Positions 1-6,309 are shown, counted from the first letter of the stretch. The stretch: 10,267 nucleotides of DNA from CAYOLL01 sp964404765 [NCBI: uncultured Gemmatimonadota bacterium] (GCA_964404765.1 CAYOLL010000202.1:1-10267), one strand, 5' to 3'. Notes: generated by a model not told the origin, from the letters alone. A program made the numbers and translations.

Positions 1-6
1 TGCACT

Positions 7-141
7 GAAGCCTTCGCAAGGTTAGGTTTACCACCACTTTTTGAGCAATTACTCAGTTTGTGCGTAACTCACGTAATTTCAAGCGTTTAGCGGCAAAATA
101 AGTAATTGCTCAATAACCGTTGGCAGACCTTGCGAAGGCTT
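7..141. repeat. Imperfect long inverted repeat in the non-coding left end
   Basis: The left arm 7-53 begins GAAGCCTTCGCAAGGTT and ends TTGAGCAATTACT. The right arm 101-141 begins AGTAATTGCTCAA and ends ACCTTGCGAAGGCTT. The outer 15 bases (9-23 against 127-141, one mismatch) and the inner 13 bases (41-53 against 101-113, perfect) are reverse complements, and the middle of each arm is only partly matched. The roughly 47 bases between the arms are the loop. No gene is visible in 1-239. This is probably one copy of a genome-wide intergenic repeat (REP or MITE-like) able to form a cruciform or RNA hairpin. Its family is not recognised. Confidence 0.65.
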
Positions 142-169
142 TTGTTCGAAACTTGTGAAATCAAGCAAC

Positions 170-217
170 GAAGCCTTCGCAAGGTTCGTTTCTACCAACA
201 CTTTTTGAGAAGTTACC
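170..217 (+). repeat. Second direct copy of the GAAGCCTTCGCAAGGTT repeat arm
   Basis: Positions 170-186 repeat GAAGCCTTCGCAAGGTT exactly as at 7-23. The similarity continues through CTACCA(A/C)CACTTTTTGAG to about 217, opposite 7-52, with a few substitutions and small indels. It is a direct copy of the left arm of the inverted repeat at 7-141, so three arms of this element lie within 211 bases. It abuts the palindrome CAAACTAAAGTTTG at 217-230. Confidence 0.65.
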
Positions 218-249
218 AAACTAAAGTTTGTTGTTCCGGTTATAAATGG
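217..249 (+). repeat. Inverted repeat at the 3' end of the MFS gene
   Basis: This 33-bp stretch starts with the palindrome CAAACTAAAGTTTG and matches the reverse complement of 1461-1493 at about 26 of 33 positions by manual alignment. The two copies bracket the transporter gene 240-1448 in opposite orientation. This copy overlaps the last three codons and stop of that gene. Confidence 0.6.
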
Positions 250-1448
250 CTTTGGCTATTGGATTGTGTTAAATCGATATCATATAATTTAAGACTCAGG
301 CTGGAAGCCAGCAAAGCCAGTGCTCCGGCGCTCCACAAGGTCATGGTTATGCCCAATTTATCATAAAACAGACCCGCCCATAGCGGCGCTACCACCCGGC
401 CCAGAGCGGCAAACGATTGGCTTAAACCCAACATCCCGCCTTGCTCGTCTTCCGTACAATTTTTGGAAATCAGTGAATTAATAGATGGATTATGGAGACC
501 GATACCGCCGGCGATGGCGATCAAAATCGGGATGAACATGGCGATTGAGACGCTTAAAGGCATGATGATCAGACTCACGCCCAGCATCCCGGTCGAAAAG
601 GTCAGCAGCCTTTTTTCGCCAAACTTTTTTGCTAACCGGCCAATCAAACCGCCTTGAATAACTGCCCCCACTACGCCAATCATCCCAAATAAATAGCCAT
701 TCTGATCGGTGTGGTAACCAAAACGATCTGCCGTGAAATAGACAAAAATAGTCGTCATGTTATTAAAGCTAAGCTGCACCAAAAAAAAGATTATAAACAA
801 CGGGCCTAAATTTGGGTGCTGAACCGCATTTAGCAGTCTTTGCAAGCTAAACTGCCGGGCGCTGTCCGGGCTGATTTTGCTTGTATCGACGGTTTCGGGC
901 AATTTAAAAAAGGCAAAAATAAATGCGATAATAGAAAAGCCGGCTGACGCAAATAGCGGCAGAGCCAGGTTATACTTGCCCAAAATGCCGCCAATAGCCG
1001 GGCCTAATACAAAACCCATGCCAAACGCCGCGCCAATCAAACCCATACCTTTGGCCCGATCTTCGCGCGTCGTAACATCGGCGATATAGGCCATGGCCGT
1101 GGAAATTGTCGCCGCGCAAACGCCGGTTAAAATACGCGCTACAAACAGCATGGTAAAGGTATGAGAAAGCGCAAACATCAAGTTTGTTATAGCCGTCCCG
1201 GCCAGGCTGAACAGGATAACCGGACGGCGGCCAACCCGGTCGGACAAACGGCCCCAGATCGGCGCAAAAATAAACTGCATCAGCGAATAGCTGGCAATCA
1301 ATATTCCGTAAATCGCACCTAAATGGGTATGGTCTTCTACAAACTGCTGCACATAAAACGGCATGATGGGAATAATAATCGTGAGACCGAGCAAATCAAT
1401 AAAAACGGTCAAAAAAATAATAATGAGTTGCGATTTACGAGCAGCCAT
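240..1448 (-). CDS. MFS transporter, DHA1/TetA-like drug-proton antiporter
   Basis: A 402-residue inner-membrane protein, the usual length for a 12-helix major facilitator. Family marks are clear: FIDLLGLTIIIPIMPFY in helix 1 (residues 16-32), motif A GRLSDRVGRRP (66-76) in the loop after helix 2, a weaker second motif A GRLAKKFGEKR (270-280) in the second half, and antiporter motif C GFVLGPAIGG (145-154) in helix 5. Motif C is typical of proton-coupled export of drugs or small hydrophobic compounds; the substrate cannot be read from sequence. The frame stays open upstream to an ATG at 1496, but those 16 codons lie in a repeat hairpin and have no RBS. The MAARKSQ start at 1448 is therefore preferred, although its own Shine-Dalgarno is weak. 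It is probably monocistronic, because the upstream gene ends in a strong terminator. A dispersed inverted repeat borders it on both sides. Confidence 0.9.
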   Translation of the reverse strand: MAARKSQLIIIFLTVFIDLLGLTIIIPIMPFYVQQFVEDHTHLGAIYGILIASYSLMQFIFAPIWGRLSDRVGRRPVILFSLAGTAITNLMFALSHTFTMLFVARILTGVCAATISTAMAYIADVTTREDRAKGMGLIGAAFGMGFVLGPAIGGILGKYNLALPLFASAGFSIIAFIFAFFKLPETVDTSKISPDSARQFSLQRLLNAVQHPNLGPLFIIFFLVQLSFNNMTTIFVYFTADRFGYHTDQNGYLFGMIGVVGAVIQGGLIGRLAKKFGEKRLLTFSTGMLGVSLIIMPLSVSIAMFIPILIAIAGGIGLHNPSINSLISKNCTEDEQGGMLGLSQSFAALGRVVAPLWAGLFYDKLGITMTLWSAGALALLASSLSLKLYDIDLTQSNSQSHL

Positions 1449-1460
1449 ACTTTTTACTGT

Positions 1461-1493
1461 CCATTCAAAGCAGGAGTAGCAAACTTTAGTTTG
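1461..1493 (-). repeat. Inverted repeat upstream of the MFS gene
   Basis: The reverse complement of this stretch matches 217-249 at about 26 of 33 positions, including a perfect 14-base core CAAACTAAAGTTTG. With 217-249 it forms an inverted pair flanking the transporter gene. Its distal part (1471-1493) is also the left arm of the hairpin at 1471-1541. Confidence 0.6.
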
Positions 1494-1541
1494 CAAAAGC
1501 GTAACCGTAAGTCACGCGCAAACTGAAGTGTGCTACTCCTG
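1471..1541. repeat. 71-bp hairpin repeat in the MFS upstream region
   Basis: The arms 1471-1494 and 1518-1541 are reverse complements at 22 of 24 positions; each begins or ends with CAGGAGTAGC. The 23-base loop can extend the stem through GCGTAAC against GTCACGC. The segment 1506-1526, read on the minus strand, also matches 53-73 at 18 of 21 positions, so this is a copy of a dispersed repeat also found beyond the other end of the transporter gene. If MFS transcription starts upstream of it, the RNA would carry this hairpin in its leader. No convincing sigma70 promoter was found in 1449-1552. Confidence 0.7.
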
Positions 1542-1552
1542 TAAAAACAAAA

Positions 1553-1581
1553 CGAGCTAATCCGTTTTGCGGATTAGCTCG
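1553..1581 (-). terminator. Rho-independent terminator of the small lipoprotein gene
   Basis: A perfect 12-bp stem (CGAGCTAATCCG at 1553-1564 with its complement at 1570-1581) closes a 5-base loop. On the minus strand the stem is followed by TTTTGTTTTT. It lies 26 bases past the stop codon at 1608 and insulates the MFS gene from read-through. Confidence 0.88.
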
Positions 1582-1607
1582 CCCATACAGAAATGATCGC
1601 TATCAAC

Positions 1608-1901
1608 CTATTTCGCGACCTGAACGGTCTTGGGATTAACCGTAACAATTCCCGTGAACAAACCTATAATAATGTCCAACGGCGTATGACTGGTGGTAAT
1701 TTCGTAGTTAGTGGCTCCGCCGGCCATGGCATTCGTATCCACGTTATTCAGCGGTATTAAACCCCACAGTACATACCATTGAGTCGCTTTTTCTACTGTC
1801 CCGCCTTGTGCGCCGGAGCCCACTTTGTGTATATGGGTATAGCAGCCGGTCATACCCAGCATACAAACCAACAGCGCCATCGCAATCGCTTTCTTGAACA
1901 T
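1608..1901 (-). CDS. Small Bor-like lipoprotein
   Basis: A 97-residue protein with a charged start (MFKK), a hydrophobic stretch and a lipobox ending M-T-G-C, so Cys20 is the predicted lipidated residue after signal peptidase II cleavage. The mature part of about 78 residues has WYVLWGLIPLNNVD followed by a hydrophobic segment near DIIIGLFTGIVTVNP. Its size and the W-x-x-W-G-L pattern resemble Bor/Iss-like small envelope lipoproteins, but I cannot assign a precise function. It is probably in the outer membrane. The start is fixed by a near-ideal Shine-Dalgarno. The gene is bounded by terminators at both ends, so it is a single-gene unit and probably well expressed. Confidence 0.85.
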   Translation of the reverse strand: MFKKAIAMALLVCMLGMTGCYTHIHKVGSGAQGGTVEKATQWYVLWGLIPLNNVDTNAMAGGATNYEITTSHTPLDIIIGLFTGIVTVNPKTVQVAK

Positions 1902-1904
1902 TGT

Positions 1905-1913
1905 ACCTCCTCT
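1905..1913 (-). promoter_or_regulatory. Strong Shine-Dalgarno of the small lipoprotein
   Basis: On the minus strand this reads AGAGGAGGT, a full-length anti-16S match, three bases before the ATG at 1901. It decides the start codon and suggests strong translation. Confidence 0.85.
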
Positions 1914-1953
1914 TTGAAGGTTAGCATTGTGAAAAATGAGAATGACGAAAAAT

Positions 1954-1990
1954 GCTTTGACCTGAATCGTAAAAATCTCAGGTACAAAGC
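1954..1990 (-). terminator. Probable Rho-independent terminator of the nuclease-nucleotidyltransferase operon
   Basis: On the minus strand GCTTTGTACCTGA pairs with TCAGGTCAAAGC across a 12-base loop. The stem has 12 base pairs with a single bulged T and is followed by ATTTTTCG. It starts 14 bases past the stop codon at 2004, in the right place and orientation to end that operon before the small lipoprotein gene. Confidence 0.75.
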
Positions 1991-2003
1991 CAATTTATTG
2001 CTT

Positions 2004-2660
2004 TTATTTGTCCGTATTCAGCTTTTTTATCTCTTCCAATTGGGCAATGGCTTGCACATCCTGCGGGCGATTTAACGCCGATTTCGACTGAATAAGCCCG
2101 TCAATCGAAAGGATGTTAAACGCGCCGACAGGCGATTGAATGCTTTCACTCAATTTTAAGACGCTTTGATAATTGCCGATGGCTATAACCTCGCTTAAAA
2201 AGTCAAGGTTGCCAATATCCGTCACCAAATACAGGCTATTATAACGAACGCCCGGCGTGACTTCAAAAGGAATATCGCGTCTCGTGCGATGCGCCGGATG
2301 CAGATCGGCCAGGGCGACATGAATTCGGGCTAAATTGTCCGCATCCAACGGACAGCAAACATCAAAATCCTTGGTAAACAGGGTGACGCCATGCGCGATG
2401 GCGGCCTGACCGCCAATCAAAACAAACGCAACTTTTTGCGAAATAAGCCGCCGCAAAATCTCTTTAAAATCTACGGTCACGTTGATACATCCGTTTTGGT
2501 CAAAATGCGTGGCTTTTTTCCATTGCCGCATCTCGGCGGCGAATCGAATCAGGCTATCGTTCTCTTCAATCCGCCGCAAGGGTGAAAGCGGCAATCCCGA
2601 TTTAATTAATGAGATGTCAATGCCGGTTTTTGAAATTTTCGGTGCAGGTAGATTGTTCAT
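2004..2660 (-). CDS. Orphan nucleotidyltransferase-fold protein (AbiEii/DUF6036-like)
   Basis: A 218-residue cytoplasmic protein. The polymerase-beta-type nucleotidyltransferase signature is visible: GG at residues 83-84, thirteen residues, then DFD with candidate metal-binding Asp98 and Asp100, and a third acid Asp153 in GNLDFLSEV. The C-terminal pattern K193...NRPQD (197-201) followed by a Leu/Ile-rich helix is common in orphan nucleotidyltransferases related to toxin-antitoxin and abortive-infection proteins (AbiEii, MNT, DUF6036). The first 50 or so residues are an extra segment of unknown role. The ATG at 2660 has only a weak RBS, but it lies 27 bases after the stop of the upstream nuclease gene, so it is probably co-transcribed. 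It would transfer a nucleotide to an unknown RNA or protein target; its role as toxin, antitoxin or housekeeping enzyme is not known. Confidence 0.8.
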   Translation of the reverse strand: MNNLPAPKISKTGIDISLIKSGLPLSPLRRIEENDSLIRFAAEMRQWKKATHFDQNGCINVTVDFKEILRRLISQKVAFVLIGGQAAIAHGVTLFTKDFDVCCPLDADNLARIHVALADLHPAHRTRRDIPFEVTPGVRYNSLYLVTDIGNLDFLSEVIAIGNYQSVLKLSESIQSPVGAFNILSIDGLIQSKSALNRPQDVQAIAQLEEIKKLNTDK

Positions 2661-2687
2661 CTAATTGCCAGCCTGTTTTTCGCCGTG

Positions 2688-3497
2688 TCAGGGCGCCATT
2701 TCTGTCGATAGGTCGTTGATTTGCGCAATCGTCAAACCAGTGTCTTCGATAATTTCTTCTACGGGCCGCCCTCTTTTTAACATCTTGCGGGCGATTTCGC
2801 TGCTTTTATTGAGGAGTTGCGCTTCCAACGCTTTTACGTTCTCGTTTTCCGTTTGGTTTCGAGCGGCTTCATCCTTCATCTTTGCCCGATCCTGCGGCGT
2901 TACCAGGCTTTCTTCGATGCAGTCGAAAACCTTGCGGATGGCCGGATTTGAGTATTGCGTCTCGTCCACTCGCTCATCCAAGGTATCATCAATTGCTTGC
3001 AGCCATTCCCGGTAAGCTGCCGGAGTTGCGTCATTCACGTATTTTGGGCAGATGTAGATGATTTTGTGGAAAATCTTCTTCAGCGAATTGCCCTTCAAAT
3101 CCTTCGGGTCAAAATCAATCGTGGCGATATCCGTCTGGTGCTTATCGCCGGACATTAAGACGACTAAGGTATAGACTTTGATGTCCGGCCAATACGTTTC
3201 CGAACGCGCCGTCAGCTCCAACATGGCCGCGCAGTGATAATATAAAAAACGATCATAATGATCCATCAAGCGGTCGTGTTGAATATCCACCAGAATGCGA
3301 CTCTTCTTATCTTCGGCAAACAGATCAAAGCGGGAGTCCACCGGCCCGATGGATGGCCGGAAGGATTTTTCCGTCTCAACCTTGGTGATCTCGATAGTGA
3401 CGCCGAGAATGTCTTTGACAAACGCGGTAAAGATTTCCGGAACGCCAAACGCTTTCTTGAAGATGACATCGTAGCGTAATGGGGCAACATGGATCAT
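2688..3497 (-). CDS. PD-(D/E)XK nuclease family transposase (Rpn-like)
   Basis: A 269-residue protein of about the usual length for the PDDEXK_2/Rpn superfamily. The N-terminus RYDVIFKKAFG (8-18) is the family's opening motif. The likely active site is Asp58 in SRFDLFAED followed by VDIQ (70-73), in the D-x(n)-(E/D)-x-Q form of this family, here with Asp71 where Glu is more usual. A helix near 234-265 (EIARKMLKRG through TGLTIAQI) matches the conserved C-terminal helix. An in-frame ATG lies eight codons upstream at 3521, but the GGAGG at 3504-3508 points to the ATG at 3497. Such proteins cut DNA and promote RecA-independent recombination. They are often on mobile DNA, although they are not classical IS transposases. 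It is the first gene of a two-gene operon with the nucleotidyltransferase. Confidence 0.88.
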   Translation of the reverse strand: MIHVAPLRYDVIFKKAFGVPEIFTAFVKDILGVTIEITKVETEKSFRPSIGPVDSRFDLFAEDKKSRILVDIQHDRLMDHYDRFLYYHCAAMLELTARSETYWPDIKVYTLVVLMSGDKHQTDIATIDFDPKDLKGNSLKKIFHKIIYICPKYVNDATPAAYREWLQAIDDTLDERVDETQYSNPAIRKVFDCIEESLVTPQDRAKMKDEAARNQTENENVKALEAQLLNKSSEIARKMLKRGRPVEEIIEDTGLTIAQINDLSTEMAP

Positions 3498-3503
3498 AGT
3501 GCT

Positions 3504-3508
3504 CCTCC
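3504..3508 (-). promoter_or_regulatory. Shine-Dalgarno that fixes the nuclease start
   Basis: GGAGG on the minus strand, six bases before the ATG at 3497. It lies inside the longer alternative frame starting at 3521, which therefore is unlikely to be used. Confidence 0.8.
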
Positions 3509-3563
3509 GATAGTCACACAACTAAACAACACTTTGTGCCAAGTCGCAAAGTCACTTTCAACC

Positions 3564-3699
3564 CAATGTCATTAAGTTAAGCACAGGGCTAGATTGTCAT
3601 GCTGAAAGCATCTTTTTTTAAAATAGTAAGGTGCTTGATTCGAAAAGGATTCTTTCAGAATGACTATATGGGGCGGCTTTCCTTAACTTAATGACATTG
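3564..3699. mobile_element. 136-bp MITE-like element with 18-bp terminal inverted repeats
   Basis: The ends are perfect 18-base inverted repeats: CAATGTCATTAAGTTAAG at 3564-3581 and its exact complement at 3682-3699. The bases immediately outside form a direct repeat, ACTTTCAACC at 3554-3563 and ACTTTTAACC at 3700-3709 (9 of 10 identical), as expected for a target-site duplication. Inside is a second inverted pair, GTCATGCTGAAAG (3596-3608) against CTTTCAGAATGAC (3652-3664), 12 of 13 matching. It codes for nothing visible and sits between two minus-strand genes. It is best explained as a non-autonomous element moved by a transposase elsewhere in the genome. Confidence 0.75.
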
Positions 3700-3736
3700 A
3701 CTTTTAACCTGAATTGAGGTGCAAGCCGGTCTTAAT

Positions 3737-4354
3737 TTACGTCTTCGTCGGCCGAATCGAGCCGATACAAGATTCGATGGTTTTGGCCTGACCGGCATAA
3801 ATATCGCGCGGCAGCACAAAATCAACTTGAAAAATCTTTGTATCCGGGTGGTCAAAAAGTAATCGAAAGAAAACCAAACGGTCGGTCATCGTCAGCGTTT
3901 GACGCACCCGGAAATTTTTGGTGTAATACTCTGTCTGGCGAATATCGGCTTTGGCGTCCATCATCCGAAAATTGGTCTCGGTCAGCTTAAGTAACTGGTT
4001 TGTATTATTGATGTTGACCGAATCCACCCGCGAAACAGCCAAGCTGCAGCGCAGCGAATCATTAATGAATATTTTTCGGGGATAGATACTAAAAATCGAG
4101 CTTTCAGTTGATGGCACATCGGCCTGGACAACAGAATCGGCAATCGCCCGCCAGTTAAGCGGTGAATTGAACATGATGCCAATTTCCGGATCACGAAAAG
4201 TCTCCCCCAGCAACGCGGGATTGACATCAAATGCAAGATAACCAGGCTCATCCACCGATTTATCCGGCGGGGTTTCCTCGTTTTTTTGGCAGGCTGTCAA
4301 CAAACAACCCACAATAACTATTAGTCCCAAAAGGGATGCTCCGGTGAGTTTCAT
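3737..4354 (-). CDS. Lipoprotein of unknown function
   Basis: A 205-residue protein starting MKLTGASLLG, with a hydrophobic signal segment and lipobox LLTAC, giving lipidated Cys22. A short charged linker (KNEETPPDKS) leads to a globular domain of about 165 residues. The opening DPEIGIMFNSPLNWRAI recalls PsbP/DUF1795-like periplasmic folds, in which a motif of the type 'G-x-x-x-x-P-x-x-W' starts the domain; this is a weak resemblance and no function is assigned. The frame is open further upstream to codons at 4372 and 4390, but those lie inside a well-formed promoter and would remove the canonical signal-peptide start, so 4354 is chosen. It is divergent from the foldase gene at 4649. There is no RBS before 4354, consistent with a leaderless mRNA. 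Confidence 0.8.
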   Translation of the reverse strand: MKLTGASLLGLIVIVGCLLTACQKNEETPPDKSVDEPGYLAFDVNPALLGETFRDPEIGIMFNSPLNWRAIADSVVQADVPSTESSIFSIYPRKIFINDSLRCSLAVSRVDSVNINNTNQLLKLTETNFRMMDAKADIRQTEYYTKNFRVRQTLTMTDRLVFFRLLFDHPDTKIFQVDFVLPRDIYAGQAKTIESCIGSIRPTKT

Positions 4355-4361
4355 GCAGGGT

Positions 4362-4390
4362 ATTTTAGGCATTTTTTCAGGCGCTGTCAA
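4362..4390 (-). promoter_or_regulatory. Sigma70-like promoter giving a leaderless mRNA
   Basis: On the minus strand TTGACA (4390-4385), a 17-base spacer and TAAAAT (4367-4362) make a near-consensus promoter. Seven bases separate the -10 box from the ATG at 4354, so transcription should start at or within a base or two of the start codon. Confidence 0.65.
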
Positions 4391-4507
4391 GATTTTTATG
4401 AGATTGTACGGCGCGAGGAGCTATTTCAGAGCGATATTTATATGATTTTAAAACCATGTTTATCAACAGGTTATCGGCATTTCAATCATTATTTCAGCGT
4501 TTTTTCC

Positions 4508-4536
4508 TTGATTGTCGTTTAAACCCGTCATATATT
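4508..4536 (+). promoter_or_regulatory. Candidate sigma70 promoter of the foldase gene
   Basis: TTGATT (4508-4513), a 17-base spacer and TATATT (4531-4536). The predicted start near 4543 gives a leader of about 105 bases before the ATG at 4649. The remainder of 4391-4648 shows no gene. Confidence 0.5.
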
Positions 4537-4648
4537 GGCCGCGTTTAGATTATGGATCTTTGGAATGCGGATTGCAAGCGCCCATCGTTACAATTCACAT
4601 TTTGCAATTTCCAAATTCAAAATAATTATACCCAACATAGGTGACAAC

Positions 4649-6256
4649 ATGAGACAACGTTTTATTCGATTTATAACCTTAATGCTGCTGACATTTCTGG
4701 GCTGTCATTCTGCGCCGGAGCCTCGTGATACAGATGTTGTGGCCACTGTAAACGGTCAGCCGATTCTTGTTGGCGAGTTCAAAACCTCACTGCGCTTAAC
4801 CAAAGCGCAGTTGCCGCCAAGCGCCGGCTCGGATATGGCAAAAATAAAAGAGAATCTGATTCAGCAGCTAATTCAAGATCGACTGTTGGTGGATGAGGCC
4901 CGGCGGCGAAATTTGCAGGATAAAAGCTATTATCAGGAAATTATGTGGGTTTTCCGCACGCGGGAATTGGCGGAAAATGTCCGGGATTCCTTGTTCAGCA
5001 ACCCCATTTCTATTTCGCCGGACTCAATAAACGTCCATTTACCAAAAATCGAGATCCGCTATTTCCCACGGGAGATCGTGGTAGATCGAAAAGAATTGGC
5101 CGACTCCTTACGCAAAGCCCTGGATACAGGCGCAGACTTTGCCGAATTGGCCCGAAACTTCTCCATTTTACCGTCAGCCAAAACCGATGGCTTTTTGGGT
5201 GAACTCCGCCCAAGTGACGCCAACTTTCCGAAGGAATATAAGCAAGTACTCAAGCCGATGCGAAGCAAAGATATTTCGGCGGTATTTCCGGTGCAGGATT
5301 TGTTTGCAATTGTGCGGGCCGACTCTATTTATCCGCCGGAAGATATGCAGCAACGCCGGCGCGAAGCCATCCGGGAATTGCTGATTAAAGAGCAGCGTAA
5401 CCAGGCTTTTATGGATTTGCGCCAGAAGCTGTTTGATCAGGCCAAAGTGCAAAATTTTCCGGATAAATTTACTTCGCTGGACTCTATGGCCGACTCTATC
5501 GTCGTCGCCATTATTGACCAGGAAAGCATCCCCTACGCCTTTTTACGGCGCTATATGGGCAACAATCCGCGCTGGGCCACTTTTGACACGCCGGTCAAGG
5601 GCGCCCTTAAAGCGCTGGATAATTTGCTGGAAGCTGCTCTTTTCCGCCGTGAAGCCGAGAAGCGCGGTTACGATAAGGACGCCGACTATCTGGCGCGTTA
5701 TAGCGTGCAGGAACAATATGCTTTAAAACGTGGTTTAATATTGGAGTTGGTCGGCGCCGTTAATATTACCGACGAGGCCATCAAAAAATATTACGAAGTA
5801 CATCCTAAGGATTATAAAGCGCATAAGCAGCGCAATGTTCGCCATATTGTCGTAGCCTCAAAAGCCCAGGCCGATTCGATCTACATGCTATTAAAAAATG
5901 GGGTGGAATTCTTTGGACTGGCGCGCGAATACTCGCAGGATCGCCGTTCGGCCAGCTCTGGCGGCGCACTGGGATTTATCAGTGAAGGGGCGATGGATCC
6001 GATTTTGGACAAAGCGGTTTTCAGCCTTGCCCTTAATCAGCCCGGCGAACCGATTCAAACCGCTCAGGGCTATACTATCCTGATGGCCACCGATGAGCGG
6101 ATGACGGAGGATATTCCGCTGGCTAATGCCGCCCCGCGTATCCGTCAGGCGCTGGAGCAATCGGATACGAACGAGAGGGTCAAAGCCGTCTCGGCTGAAC
6201 TGCGCAGCGCAGCCAAAGTCGAAGTAATGGAAGATGTTTTAAAAGGTGTGCAATAA
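4649..6256 (+). CDS. Periplasmic parvulin-type peptidyl-prolyl isomerase lipoprotein (SurA/PpiD-like)
   Basis: A 535-residue lipoprotein with signal segment FITLMLLTFLGC (lipidated Cys19). It then carries two copies of a chaperone-plus-parvulin arrangement. Module 1 has a SurA-N-like helical domain from VVATVNGQPILVGEF (30-44) to about 116 and a degenerate parvulin domain at about 134-223. Module 2 has a second helical domain (about 284-385, with LLEAALFRREAEKRG paralleling LIQDRLLVDEARRRN) and a more typical parvulin domain at 397-483 (RHIVVAS, LAREYSQD, SGGALGFISEGAMDPILDKAVFSL, QTAQGYTILM). It likely catalyses proline isomerisation and chaperones envelope proteins. The ATG at 4649 is chosen over upstream frames because of AGGTG at 4639-4643 and because the signal peptide starts there. 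Confidence 0.9.
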   Translation: MRQRFIRFITLMLLTFLGCHSAPEPRDTDVVATVNGQPILVGEFKTSLRLTKAQLPPSAGSDMAKIKENLIQQLIQDRLLVDEARRRNLQDKSYYQEIMWVFRTRELAENVRDSLFSNPISISPDSINVHLPKIEIRYFPREIVVDRKELADSLRKALDTGADFAELARNFSILPSAKTDGFLGELRPSDANFPKEYKQVLKPMRSKDISAVFPVQDLFAIVRADSIYPPEDMQQRRREAIRELLIKEQRNQAFMDLRQKLFDQAKVQNFPDKFTSLDSMADSIVVAIIDQESIPYAFLRRYMGNNPRWATFDTPVKGALKALDNLLEAALFRREAEKRGYDKDADYLARYSVQEQYALKRGLILELVGAVNITDEAIKKYYEVHPKDYKAHKQRNVRHIVVASKAQADSIYMLLKNGVEFFGLAREYSQDRRSASSGGALGFISEGAMDPILDKAVFSLALNQPGEPIQTAQGYTILMATDERMTEDIPLANAAPRIRQALEQSDTNERVKAVSAELRSAAKVEVMEDVLKGVQ

Positions 6257-6274
6257 TAACGCACGGCCTAAAAA

Positions 6275-6309
6275 CGGGTACGCTTTTGGGAAGCGTTCGG
6301 CTAAACCCG
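6275..6309 (+). other. Stem-loop between the foldase and BLUF genes
   Basis: ACGCTT (6280-6285) pairs with AAGCGT (6291-6296) around a 5-base loop, and CGGGT (6275-6279) can pair with ACCCG (6305-6309) across an 8-base bulge. It lies 18 bases past the foldase stop. There is no T-run, so it is not a convincing intrinsic terminator; it may be a 3'-end stabiliser. No clear promoter was found in 6310-6410. Confidence 0.35.

Noticed and set aside
7-217. CRISPR array from the repeated units at the left end
   Set aside because: The copies are irregularly spaced, in both orientations and imperfect, with no uniform spacers and no cas gene nearby.
106-366. Plus-strand 86-codon frame at the left end
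   Set aside because: It runs through the repeats and into the end of the MFS gene on the opposite strand; no RBS or family resemblance.
1449-1496. N-terminal extension of the MFS protein starting at 1496
   Set aside because: The 16 codons come from the hairpin repeat, the same repeat gives similar residues in a meaningless frame near 217-249, and there is no RBS.
4535-4648. N-terminal extension of the foldase starting at 4535
   Set aside because: It overlaps a candidate -10 box and would bury the lipoprotein signal peptide inside the protein; the ATG at 4649 has an RBS.
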